64,000 nucleotides of DNA from Elymus sibiricus (taxonomy: Eukaryota > Streptophyta > Magnoliopsida > Poales > Poaceae): NCBI GenBank assembly GCA_039707655.1, contig CM077665.1, positions 141,547,148-141,611,147 on the forward strand. The letters run 5' to 3'. Of this stretch, positions 9,817 to 20,902 are shown piece by piece. The notes under the pieces were generated by a model. It was not told the DNA's origin. It saw nothing but the letters and a program-made list of their open reading frames with translations, and searched no databases. Made by a program: the position numbers and the translations under genes. The stretch's first letter is position 1. Each line of letters begins with the position of its first letter.

Positions 9817-11552
9817 TGTTGGGGAACGTAGTAATAATTCAAAAAAAATTCTACGTGTCACCAAGATCAATCTAGGAGATGCTAGCAACGAGAGAGAGGG
9901 AGTGCATCTTCATACCCTTGAAGATCGCTAAGCGGAAGCGTTGCAAAGAACGCGGTTGATGGAGTCGTACTCGCGGCGATTCAAATCGCAGAAGATCCGA
10001 TCCAAGCGCCGAACGGACGGCGCCTCCGCGTTCAACACACGTACAGCCCGGGGACGTCTCCTCCTTCTTGATCCAGCAAGGGGGGAGGAGAAGTTGAGGG
10101 AGAGCTCCGGCAGCACGACGGCGTGGTGGCGGTGGAGCTCGTGGTTCTCCGGCAGAGCTTCGCTAAGCACTACGGAGGAGGAGGAGGTGTAGGAGGGGGG
10201 AGGGCTGCGCCTGGGAAGGGGGTCAGCTCCCATGCGCCTCCCCACTATGGGTGGAGGGGGCTGGTTTCTTGCCCTCCAAGTCCATTGGGGCGTTGGCAAA
10301 GGTGGGAGGAAAGAAATCCCATCCTTTCCCTTCCCCACCGATTGTTATCCCCCCTTTTTAGGGATCTTGATCTTATCCCTTTGGGATATGATCTTTTTCC
10401 TTCTAAGGGGGGATCTTGGTGCGCCTTGACCAGGGGTGTGGGGCCTTGCCCCCACTACCCACGTTCATGTGGGTCCCCCCATGCAGGTGGGCCCCACTCC
10501 GGAACCTTCTAGAACTTTCCCGGTACAATACCGAAAAATCCCGAACATTTTCTGGTGGCTAAAATAGGACTTCCCATCTATAAATCTTCACCTCCGGACC
10601 ATTCCGGAACTTCTCGTGACGTCCGGGATCTCATCCGGGACTCCGAACAACTTTCGGTAACCACATACAATTCCCATTACAACTCTAGCGTCACCGAACC
10701 TTAAGTGTGTAGACCCTACGGGTTCGGGAACCATGCAGACATGACTGAGACACCTCTCCGGCCAATAACCAATAGCGGGATATGGATACCCATATTGGCT
10801 CCCACATCTTCCACGATGATCTCATCAGATGAACCACGATGTCGGGGATTCAATTAATCCCGTATACAATTCCCTTTGTCCATCGGTATGTTACTTGCCC
10901 GTGATTCGATCATCGGTATCCCTATACCTTGTTCAATCTCGTTACCGGCAAGTCTCTTTACTCGTTCCGTACCACATGATCCCATGACTAACTCCTTAGT
11001 CACATTGAGCTCATTATGATGATGTATTACCGAGTGGGCCCAGAGATACCTCTCCGTCACACGGAGTGACAAATCCCAGTCTCGATTCGTGCCAACCCAA
11101 CAGACACTTTCGGAGATACCTGTAGTGCACCTTTATAGTCACCCAGTTACGTTATGACATTTGATACACCCAAAGAATTCCTACAGTATCCAGGAGTTGC
11201 ACAATCTCATGGGCTAAGGAAATGATACTTGACATTAGAAAAGCTCTAGCAGACGAACTACACGATCTTGTGGTATGCTTAGGATTGGGTCTTGTCCATC
11301 ACATCATTCTCCTAATGATGTGATCCCGTTATCAACGACATCCAATGTCCATGGTCAGGAAACCATGACCATCTATCGATCAACGAGCTAGTCAACTAGA
11401 GGCTCACCAGGGACATGGTGTGGTCTATGTATTCACACATGTATTACGGTTTCCGGTTAATACAATTATAGCATGAACAATAGACAATTATCATGAACAA
11501 GGAAATATCATAATAACCATTTTATTATTGCCTCTAGGGCATATTTCCAACA
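9817..11552 (-). repeat. 5' LTR of the Copia element
   Basis: A 1,736-bp LTR bounded by TG...CA on the minus strand, directly abutting a tRNA-Met-type PBS. It contains the strings typical of BARE/WIS LTRs, for example the segment around 11280-11400 and the stretch at 10840-11100. Open frames inside it (such as minus 9928-10338) are LTR shadows. The matching 3' LTR is outside the window, so insertion age cannot be estimated from this copy. Confidence 0.9.
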
Positions 11553-12109
11553 ATTTATAGGCAGGGAGGCTAGGGTTAGGGGTTTTTGGACGTTTCTCAT
11601 CCGCGCGATCGCGATCCGACGGTGAGGTCGGAGAGGTGGGTTGGCTGGGCTATGTTGGGCTGTGGAGAGGGGGTTGGACCAAGAAGAGAGGAAAGATTTG
11701 TGGCTCGGGACATGATTTTGAAATACCGAAACATCCGACGAATAACCGATGACGATGCTGCTACGGTCGACCGTTCGGGGTATCAAATGACCTCCGATTG
11801 CGACAAAATTTGGCAGGCAGTCTACCTACAATATAACAAGACCGCACGCCAAGGTTCGACCCAATCCGAGCATATTTTATATGCACTTTTGAAAATAATA
11901 TTTATTGATGCCGTGGGCGCGTGCGTGTGTGCTTGGTTTCGAAACGGTCAACGAGGAGAACCGGCAACTACTAACGGATGCAAGTTTTCAAAAATGAGTG
12001 ATGATGATATGCAGATGATGCGAATGATGAATGTGACAACCAAACGAATCACACGATGACAATGGAATAAAAGGGGAATCTTCTGGAGTGTCGGTTCCGG
12101 GCTGTTACA
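11553..12109 (-). repeat. M1 left (3') LTR, truncated by the Copia insertion
   Basis: 557 bp remain. The minus strand starts TGTAACAGCCCGGAACC at 12109. Its first 320 bp (plus-strand order) align with 17142-17460. The rest of this LTR should continue on the far side of the Copia element, outside the window. Confidence 0.8.
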
Positions 12110-12122
12110 ACTCTCCTCCACT
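12110..12122 (-). other. M1 polypurine tract
   Basis: The minus strand reads GTGGAGGAGAGTT directly before TGTAACAG. This is the expected primer for plus-strand DNA synthesis and fixes the element's orientation. Confidence 0.75.
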
Positions 12123-13690
12123 TACAAGAGATCTCGACCCGAGATCTTAGAATGAGAAGAGGAAGAGGAAGAGAAAAAAGGAAGAGGTAAAACTTAGTTG
12201 CTTCTTTGACAAACGTGAAACCAACGAATCTTGAAGGTTGCAAAGAGATGAAGAATGACATGAGGAGCAAGCAAGAATTCACAAGAAAGTTGGGCAGCAC
12301 TCTGGTAGGATAGAGGGGCAAAATTTGATAAGATGAAAAGAACTTGAGAACATGGCACCACACTCCAGTTAGATGGATAAGCGAGGAAAGAACATGATCT
12401 TTGACAAAACGATATGATGGATCGAAGAGAGAATCATTACAATGCCTCTGGAACAAAAGAATAGAAGCTAGATACATAGGAAGAGAAGAACGGAGAAGAA
12501 AATGACAAGTCCTACCACAATTGAATTTCAAAAGCATAGGTTGAACGGAGTTGTTGAAAAGCCAACAACGAAAAGAATAAGCTTGATGTAGGATTATGGA
12601 AAAACATCTCAAAATTATGAGGTGACAATTGGACACTAACGGAAATCAATTGGTTGGAAGCACAAGAGATGCAAAACTTCTTTCACCAAAAGGATATATT
12701 GATAACTTGGATGATTGATAAGTACCATGATAGCCACAATCCTTAGGCCATGCTTTTGGTGAAATCCAATCCAAGATAACTCCATGGAAGAAAAGATGGG
12801 TTTAAATATCTCATCCATGACAAATTCTCCTTGAGACTCCTCACCAATCAAGAATGCCATAATACCATCTAAAAAGATAAGGGAGAAAGAATTGCACTTG
12901 GAAATGCAAGATAAGAATACTTGAGGACCTCCAACAAAATCTTGAAGAACACTTCAGAATGAAAGAAAACTTGATGAACCACCATGATGAACCTCCGGAA
13001 AGAACTCCGAAACGAAAGGATGATAGAAAGAATTGAAGGTTGCAAAATGAACAAGATTGAGGTCTTGTAGAAATTTAGATGAAGCTTCATGAAGAGATAC
13101 TTGAGAAACTTGGAACTTCGGAAAAGAAAAGATAAGCAACTAGAATAGAGAATTTGATATCATGAACAACCTCTGGAAGAATGCTTGAAATCACCTTGTT
13201 GAAACAAGAATAAGAATTATGTTATGCTTATCCTTCATCAAGTTTAATTGATGACAAACAACGGATTTGGCATACTACTTATTCTTCTTGAAAAGATTGA
13301 AGAGAGATATGAGCACGAACTTGAAGAAGTCTTGAACGAACCACCGGTGAAAATTTAAATGAATGGGAATACTACAAATGTATGGAGATGCACGACATGA
13401 GAACGAAGAGATCATGATCCTTCTAGCAGAAGACTTGAACAAGGCACCGGAATAATTGAGATACGAATGAAGAGACAACAATTGAGAAGAATTTGAGAAT
13501 GAAAGCTGAAACAAGTCCAGCAAGACTACCCGACGTGTCGACGAACCCGATAGGAGCCACGTATCTCGTTCTCAGGACACGACCGGATTGGCTAAGTTTC
13601 CGGCTGGCACACCCGTTGGTGGCCCCGGCTACTGCCATTTTGGACCAACACTGATGAGGAGCACTGGCCCGGGTTGATGATTAATTATCC
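12123..13690 (-). other. M1 interior, no recognisable gene
   Basis: Strongly purine-rich on the plus strand (gaag, aagaa and cttgaa runs). The minus-strand frames at 12049-12636 and 12636-13523 are phenylalanine/leucine-rich by composition and carry no retrotransposon motif. A minus frame starting at 13638 could be the beginning of a lost protein near a 5' leader, but nothing identifies it. I did not find a clear PBS. Confidence 0.5.
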
Positions 13691-16600
13691 GCGGGTGCCG
13701 GCGGGTCCCTATGCATTTTTATTAAGTTGTTTAGCAAATGTAGTACCAAAGTTGGTTCTTGCCAGACAAGTTTTAATCTAAAACGAATGGTCAAGGGGGT
13801 CCCCATAACAACCCCGAGCATGTTAGGAACACAAAATATGGAACATAACACTGGTACACAACTAACTAGGGCGGCAAAAGTGAAACAAAACACCGAGCAT
13901 AAGGCCAAGCCTTCGACCTTTACCAAGTATATATGTTCGTTAAATTAAATAGCACTAATATTGTGATATATCAAAATATCCATGTTACACATGGAAGAAC
14001 TTGCACCTGCAACTAGCAATGCTGTAAGAAGGGCTGAGCAAGCGGTAACATAGCCAAACAATGGTTTGCTGGGATGTGGAGGGGTTAGAGGCTTTTCATG
14101 GCAATTTGGGAGGCATAACATACAAGCGGTAGGTAGCGAGATAGCAATCGAAACGAGACATCTAGCTTGGCAATGATAGTAATGGTATCCAGGGAAATTA
14201 TCATCTTGCCTGAGATCCCGCTTAGAAGAAGAACGAATCCATGAAGCAGGCGAACCGTGAAGTAGACGAACGGGACGTAGTCGAATGAATCCTCACACTC
14301 CGAACGCTTTTGGAACTCTATCGAGAAGAAGCAATCCAGAACAAACAATCAACACATGATACACCACGACATATGCATGACATGATGCACTTCATATATG
14401 ATACATGTTATGCATGACATGGCAAGCACAACAATCAACTTCTACACATTAAGTGAAGTTCAATATGCAACGAGTTGCATATTGACGAAAATCCAGGCTT
14501 GAATTACACACAATAATATTAAATGTTGTTAAACATGGCAAGAGGTGAAGCATAAGTAAACTACACATCTAGGCAAGTTTAAATGAGGCCGGAAACAACA
14601 TATAACATTTCCGAAACGACCCCATATGTTAATTTAGAAATTGGTCCAGATCTAAACAAATCATGTTTTATATTTATTAAACAGGAAAATAAAGTATACC
14701 ATGCAATTCTACACGTCATTCTAGTCGATTTACATATGTGGAACATCACAAACGGAGCTACGGTCTAAAAGATATGACCTTCACAAGATGCATATGTCAT
14801 GAATGCAAAATGCATGCAAACAACCTCCACAAACATGTTAAATCATGTATGCAACAAGATATTATGAAACTACATGAAATTCTAGTCAAGTTACATATGC
14901 AATATGTTCAAAACGGAGCTATGGTTCAACCTCCAATACCAATAAGAGTTTTAGTTCAAAGCTGTCCAAAAGAGCAACATGGCATATTGCACACATGAAA
15001 ACAACAAGTTCCAAGATCCTAATATGCACAAACTAAGCATGGGGCAGTAGCATATAACACACACTTCACTTCATCTTCACATAGCATACTTAAAAGATTC
15101 ATGGATCACATGGTAGGAAGCTCACAACATGGCAACAAAATATAGCAGATTAGGACTTTGTAAAAATAACAGGTTTTTTAGCATAGCAGATTTTCACGAA
15201 GGCATATTGGCAGCAATAAAACTATATGCTACAGGGCATATATTGGCATGAAACTTAACAGCATGGTAGTAGACATGATGCACTACAAATCATTACATGG
15301 TGGCATGGTCTAATTATGCCTAGAAACATACCTAGCATCAACACAACATGGCATTATGAAGAAAACAGATCCCAGACTTAGTGAAAATTAGGGTAGACAT
15401 GAGCAGCAGTTTTTAACAGGTTGACATGTTGGACAATGAATATAACTATGATGCAAATCCTATACATGGCATCAAAAGAAACAACCTGGTAGACAACAAC
15501 ATGCTTAACAAAAGACTCCTTGGGAGCAACCACAAAAGACTCGTAGATCAATAGCAAATCACATGACAACATGGCAACAAAATAACAGTTTTCAGACTTA
15601 GAAATATTTTGGACCCTCAAAACAGCAGTATTTTATAGCATGTTGGCAACAAGAAATTAACACCCAAACATGCTTTTCTGTACGAACCAAAAATACCAGG
15701 GCCTAGCACACATGTCCAAGTGCATATCTCTTGTTTGCAACTATTACAAAATATGCATGGATTAATTCACACGAAATAAACAAAAGGGCATCATAGCAAA
15801 AATGACATGCACACAAAAATGCCCAAATGACAAAACTAATTGCACAGATAAATTCCATGGATTTTTCTACCCCGAAAACATATATAATATGTGGGTTTTT
15901 GCATTAAAAAAATGACGCAACAATTACGCATGATTATGGCATAAACCGTTTTAGCAAGTTATGTATGCAACTTAAATGCAAACACCACATCAAATATTTT
16001 TATCATGCATGGAAATGCGATACAATCAATCTACACATTTTACATATAGGGTTTGATTACTTCCAATGCACGCTTAAATGTTTATGCGCAATGCAATTCA
16101 TGACATTTATGCGAATTGAAAGCAAACATCACAATAAACATTTTTAACATGCATGAAAGTGCAATATTAATAATCAACAGAAAATTCTACACATTTAACA
16201 TATATAACATATTTGGATATGATGCACGGTTATTTTAATATGAGTAATGCAACTTAATGAATTTTTCTGCAAAACAGTTTTTCTCTGAAAAAAAGGTCTA
16301 CGGGCCGAATCGCAATAGGGCCCGCACAGGTTGTGCGCAGAAGAACAACGAGTCGCCCAGGGCGAAGAATAGCGGTGGGGCGCACTCACCATAGTGGGCT
16401 TAGCCCATGCGGTGGAGCTGGCCAGGCCGTTTGCTGGGCCATCAGGCGCGGCCCAGCGACGCTGGCAAGGCCCATGCAGAGGCAGGCAGGGGTGGTGCTC
16501 CTCCTCTTTCCCGTGCCCGAGTGGGAGCAGGGCGGCGGCTGCAGCGATGCCGGCCGGCTGCAGGGCGGTACGGAGGCGAGGCTGCCCGGGAACGGGCGGA

Positions 16601-17142
16601 TCTGTGGTGGGGCTGCCCAGATCCATCCATCTCCGGCGGTGGCGGGACACGAGGCGACGGTGGCGGCAAGGTCAACACGGGGCAAGGCCATGGCAGCTCC
16701 TGCAAGGATGGGGAGATCAGGTGAGCTCAGGCATGGGGAGAGGAAGGAGAGAACCGGCGAGGGGAGGCAAGGTCGACCCAGCGGTGGTGCGGGGCGGGTC
16801 CGGCGAGACTAGGCCCTCTCCGGTGGGGCGGGGCGGGGTCATTGGCGAGGCTTTGGTGGCTGGAGCGAGCGAGGGAGCCGCGGTCGGGTGCGGGCGGGCC
16901 TGCCGTGGGCCTGTGCGGGCCGCGAGTGCTTGGGGCGGCCAGGGGGCGCGTGGCAGCCCCGAGTTGGCTACAGAGGCGGCTTCGGGCGACGTGGCGCGTC
17001 GCTAGTGGCTGAGGGCGGCGGCACGACAGCTGGGGGGCAGCGGCGCTCGATCTGGAGCCGCCAAGTGACGGCGGGGAGGTGGCTGGGCCTGGAAAACGAT
17101 GCGGGGAGGCTAGGGAGGCAAAAAATGGAAGGGGAATGCATC

Positions 17143-17150
17143 TATTTATA
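17143..17150 (-). promoter_or_regulatory. TATA box of the M1 LTR
   Basis: The minus strand reads CCTATAAATAGATGC around this site. The equivalent place in the left LTR is where the Copia element inserted: that copy now reads ...CCAACA followed by atttatagg. Confidence 0.6.
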
Positions 17151-17444
17151 GGCAGGGAGGCTAGGGTTAGGGGTTTTTGGACGTTTCTCGTCCGCGCGAT
17201 CGCGATCCGATGGTCAGGTCAGAGAGGTGGGTTGGCTGGGCCATGTTGGGCTGTGGGGAGGGGGTTGGACCAAGAAGAGAGGAAAGATTTGTGGTCCGTG
17301 TCTTGATTTTGAAATACTGAAACATCCGACGAATAACCGATGACGGTGCCGCTACGGACGACCGTTTGGGGTACCAAACGACCTCCGATTGCGACGAAAT
17401 TTGGCAGGCGGTCTACCTACAATATAACAAGACCGCACGCCAAG

Positions 17445-17486
17445 TTTCGACCCAATCCGAGCAAATTTCGACCCAATCCGAGCAAA
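17445..17486. repeat. 21-bp tandem duplication at the M1/Athila-like junction
   Basis: tttcgacccaatccgagcaa plus one base occurs twice in tandem (17445 and 17466). The second unit is followed by tttggcag, which also occurs inside M1 at 17399. After this the sequence is Athila-like. The left M1 LTR has only one copy and continues differently (gagcatatttta), so this is a rearrangement scar. Confidence 0.8.
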
Positions 17487-17579
17487 TTTGGCAGCCTCTT
17501 TCTGTGAATCATTTGCTGCTCCTGTTGATCACCCTAAATAGAAGTGGCTTAAATATCATCCCCCTATTAAAGAAGAATT

Positions 17580-18284
17580 AAAAAACCAGTCATAGCTAAA
17601 GAAGAAACTAGCGTTTACAATGTTGATCCAGTTGTGCCAACTGCTTATATTGAAAAACCACCTTTCGCTGTTAGGATAAAGGAACATGCTAAGGTATCAA
17701 CTGTGGTTCGCAAAATCAAGATTAGAACACCTAAGCCCTCTGAACAAATTAAGGTAGAACCTAGTGTTGCTATGGTTTAAGATCTCTTGGTAGAAAATGT
17801 TGATGGGCATGTCATTTACTTCTGTGATGAAGCTGCTAGAATTGCTAAACCCGATGAAAAATACAAACATAGACTCGTAGTTGGCTTGCCTGTTGTCTCA
17901 GTCAAAATAGGAGATCATTGTTATCATGGCTTATGTGATGTTGGTGCTAGTGTGAGTGCTATTCCTTTTACCTTATATCAAGAAATTATGAATGAAATAG
18001 CACGTGCTGAGATAGAAGATATTGATGTTACTATTAAACTTGCTAATAGAGACACCATCACACCACTTGGGATTGTTAGAGATGTTGAAGTCTTGTGTGG
18101 GAAAATAAAATATCCTACTGATTTTCTAGTTCTTGGTTCCCAACAAGATGACTTTTGTCCCATTATCTTTGGTAGACCTTTCTTGGACATTGTTAATGCT
18201 AAGATAGATTGCAAAAAAGAAACTGTCAGTGTTGAGTTTGGTGATGTGTCTCGTGAGTTTAATTTTTCCAAGTTTAATAGATGA
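17580..18284 (+). pseudogene. End of gag and aspartic protease, Athila-like
   Basis: Open in one frame from about 17580 with a TAA at 17778 and a TGA at 18282. The retropepsin-like active site reads CDVGASVSAIPF (about 17938-17973); plant Athila proteins usually have DLGAS, so the catalytic Asp and Gly are kept. The later motif IIFGRPFL (18169-18192) is the hydrophobic-hydrophobic-G end of the protease fold. The sequence upstream (17487-17580) reads as gag in another frame, so a frameshift lies near 17578. Confidence 0.82.
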
Positions 18285-20902
18285 CCTCGTGATAGAGAAT
18301 TACCTAATAAGGATGAAATAATTGGTCTTGCTTCCATTGTCGTTCCTCCTACCGATCCACTAGAGCAGTATTTGCTAGACCATGAAAATGATATGCACTT
18401 TCGTGAAAGAAACGAAATAGATAAAAATTTCTTTGAACAACAACCTCTACTGAAACACAATTTACCTATTGAAACTCTTGGAGGTCCTCCTCCACCTAAA
18501 GGTGATCCTGTGTTTGATCTAAAACAATTGCCTGACACTCTGAAATATGCTTATCTTGATGAGAAAAAGATATATCCTGTTATTATTAGTGCTAACCTTT
18601 CAGAACATGAAGAAGAAATATTATTGAAAATTCTAAGGAAGCACCGGGCTGCTATTGGATATACTCTTGATGATCTTAAGGGCATTAGTCCCACTCTATG
18701 TCAGCACAAGATTAATATGGAACCTGATGCTAAACCCGTTGTTGATCATCAACGACGATTGAATCCCAAGATGAACGAAGTGGTAAGAACTGAAATATTA
18801 AAGCTTCTGGAAGCAGGTATAATCTATCACATAGCTGATAGTAGATGGGTGAGTCCCGTTCATTGTGTCCCTAAGAAAGGAGGTATCACTGTTGTTCCTA
18901 ATGATAAAAATGAGCTTATTTCGCAAAGAATTGTTACTAGCTATAGGATGGTAATTGATTTTAGAAAATTAAACAAAGATACTAGAAAAGATCATTACCC
19001 CTTGCCATTTATTGATCAAATGCTTGAAAGATTATCTAAGCACACACACACTTTTGCTTCCTAGATGGATATTCTGGTTTCTCTCAAATACCTGTGTCAC
19101 AATCTGATCAAGAGAAAACCACCTTTACTTGCCCTTTTGGAACCTATGCTTATAGACGTATGCCTTTTGGTTTATGCAATGCACCTGCTACCTTTCAAAG
19201 ATGTATGACTGCTATATTCTCTAATTTTTGTGAAAAGATTGTGTAGGTTTTCATGGATGATTTTTCCGTTTACGGAAATTCTTTTGATGATTAGTTAAGC
19301 AACCTTGATCGAGTTTTGCAGAGATGTGAACAAACTAATCTCGTCTTGAATTGGGAGAAGTGCCACTTTATGGTTAATGAAGGTATTGTCTTGGGGCATA
19401 AGATCTCGGAACGAGGTATTGAGGTGGATCAAGCTAAAGTTGATGCAATTGAGAAAATGCCGTGTCCTAAAGATATCAAAGGTATTCGAAGTTTCCTTGG
19501 TCACGCTGGTTTCTATAGGAGGTTTATTAAAGACTTCTCAAAAATTTCTAGGCCTCTTACTAATCTTTTACAAAAGGATATTCCCTTTGTTTTTGATGAT
19601 GATTGCATAGAAGCCTTTGAAACACTAAAGAAAGCCTTAACCACTGCACCTATTATTCAACCACCTGATTGGAACTTGCCTTTTGAAATTATGTGTGATG
19701 CTAGTGATTATGTTGTTGGTGTTGTTCTACGACAAAGAGTTGATAAGATATTAAATGTTATCCATTATGCTAGCAAAACTCTAGACAGTGCCCAAAGAAA
19801 TTATGCCACTACCGAAAAAGAATTTTTAGCAGTTGTGTTTGCTTGTGATAAATTCAGACCTTACATTGTTGATTCCAAAGTTACTGTTCACACTGATCAT
19901 GCTGCTATAAAATATCTTATGGAAAAGAAATATGCTAAACCTAGACTTATTAGGTCGGTTCTCTTGCTTCGGGAATTTCATTTACATATCATTGATAGGA
20001 AAGGAGCTGAGAACCCCGTAGCTGATAACTTGTCTAGGTTAGAAAATATTCTTGATGACCCACTACCTCTTGATGATAGTTTTCCTGATGAACAACTAGC
20101 TGCAATAAATGTCCCGCAAAACACTCCATGGTATGCTGACTATGCTAATTACATTGTTGCTAAATATATTCCACCTAGTTTCACATACCAACAAAAGAGA
20201 AAATTCTTCTATGACTTAAGGCATTATTTTTGGGATCACCCTCATCTTTATAAAGAAGGAGTAGATGGTATTATTAGACGTTGTGTACCTGAGCATGAGC
20301 AGGAGCAAATCTTACAGAAATGTCATTACGAAGCTTATGGAGGACTTCATGCTGGAGATAGAACTGCTCATAAGGTATTGCAATCTGGTTTTTATTGGCC
20401 TACTCTCTTCAAGGATGCTCGTAAATTTGTCTCATCCTATGATGAATGTCAAAGTATTGGTAATATCAGTAAGCGTCAAGAAATGCCTATGAACTATTCA
20501 CTTGTTGTTGAGCCATTTGATGTTTGGGGTTTTGATTATATGGGACCTTTTCCTTCCTCTAATGGATACACTCATATTTTGGTTGATGTTGATTACATCA
20601 CTAAGTGGGTAGAAGCTATTCCAACTAGTAGTGCTGATGATCATACTTCCATTAAAATGCTTAAAGAAGTTATTTTCCCGAGGTTTGGAGTCCCCAGATA
20701 TCTAATGACTGATGGTGGTTCACACTTTAGTCATGGTGCTTTCCGTAAGATGATTGCTAAATATGATGTTAACCATAGAATTGCATCACCCTATCATCCT
20801 CAATCTAGTGGTCAAGTTGAATTTAGCAATAGAGAAATAAAATTGATATTACAAAAAACTGTTAATAGGTCTCGAAAGAATTGGTCTAAGAAATTAGCAT
20901 AG
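18285..20902 (+). pseudogene. Reverse transcriptase, RNase H and integrase (5' two thirds), Athila-like
   Basis: After the TGA at 18282 the same frame continues into RT. A frameshift occurs in a (CA)n run at about 19041-19052; stops follow at 19244 and 19292 (TAG). The RT catalytic box is FMDDF at about 19250. From 19316 the frame stays open for 528 codons: rest of RT, RNase H (CDASDYVVG, then [10 protein letters not shown] and HTDHAAIK), then integrase with an HHCC-like zinc region, the catalytic motifs [16 protein letters not shown] and GQVEFSNRE. One zinc-ligand Cys appears replaced (SSYDECQ). The frame stops at TAG 20900, where E2 begins. Confidence 0.88.

Larger units (their letters stand above)
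1..11552 (-). mobile_element. Copia LTR retrotransposon (BARE/WIS/Angela type), 5' part, interrupted
   Basis: Read on the minus strand, the order is 5' LTR (11552-9817), primer-binding site, a 1.3-kb leader, gag, then the start of pol, which runs off the left edge. The LTR starts TGTTGGAAATATGCCC and ends CCCCAACA. The PBS matches the initiator-tRNA-Met type TGGTATCAGAGC. This arrangement and the LTR wording fit the BARE/WIS/Angela group of Triticeae Copia elements. The gag frame is split by a Gypsy element at 950-8080. The host sequence to the right starts atttata, so the expected 5-bp duplication would be attta at 11553-11557; its partner lies outside the window. Family placement comes from memory of these LTRs. 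Confidence 0.9.
11553..17486 (-). mobile_element. M1: long-LTR retrotransposon without recognisable coding, partial
   Basis: The segment 11553-11870 recurs at 17142-17460, which marks two copies of a long LTR. The left copy ends ...GGCTGTTACA at 12109, followed on the minus-strand side by a polypurine tract, so the element is minus strand with its 3' LTR at the left. The left LTR is cut by the Copia insertion; the right LTR is cut at 17486. The interior (about 1.6 kb) shows no retroviral-type domains. The inner border of the right LTR is uncertain (near 13690). Structure resembles large retrotransposon derivatives (LARDs), by inference only. Confidence 0.65.
13691..17486 (-). repeat. M1 right (5') LTR, truncated at 17486
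   Basis: Assigned because its right part duplicates the left LTR. The left border is approximate. It includes an AT-rich block with many aaca and catg steps (13950-16290) and a GC-rich block (16290-17140) that lies downstream of a minus-strand TATA box, as expected for R/U5 of a minus-strand LTR. Frames in the GC block (16333-17005 plus, 16195-16705 minus) overlap and have no domain. Confidence 0.55.

Noticed and set aside
9928..10338. 136-codon minus frame in the Copia LTR
   Set aside because: It lies wholly inside the LTR, overlaps plus-strand frames, and has no domain.
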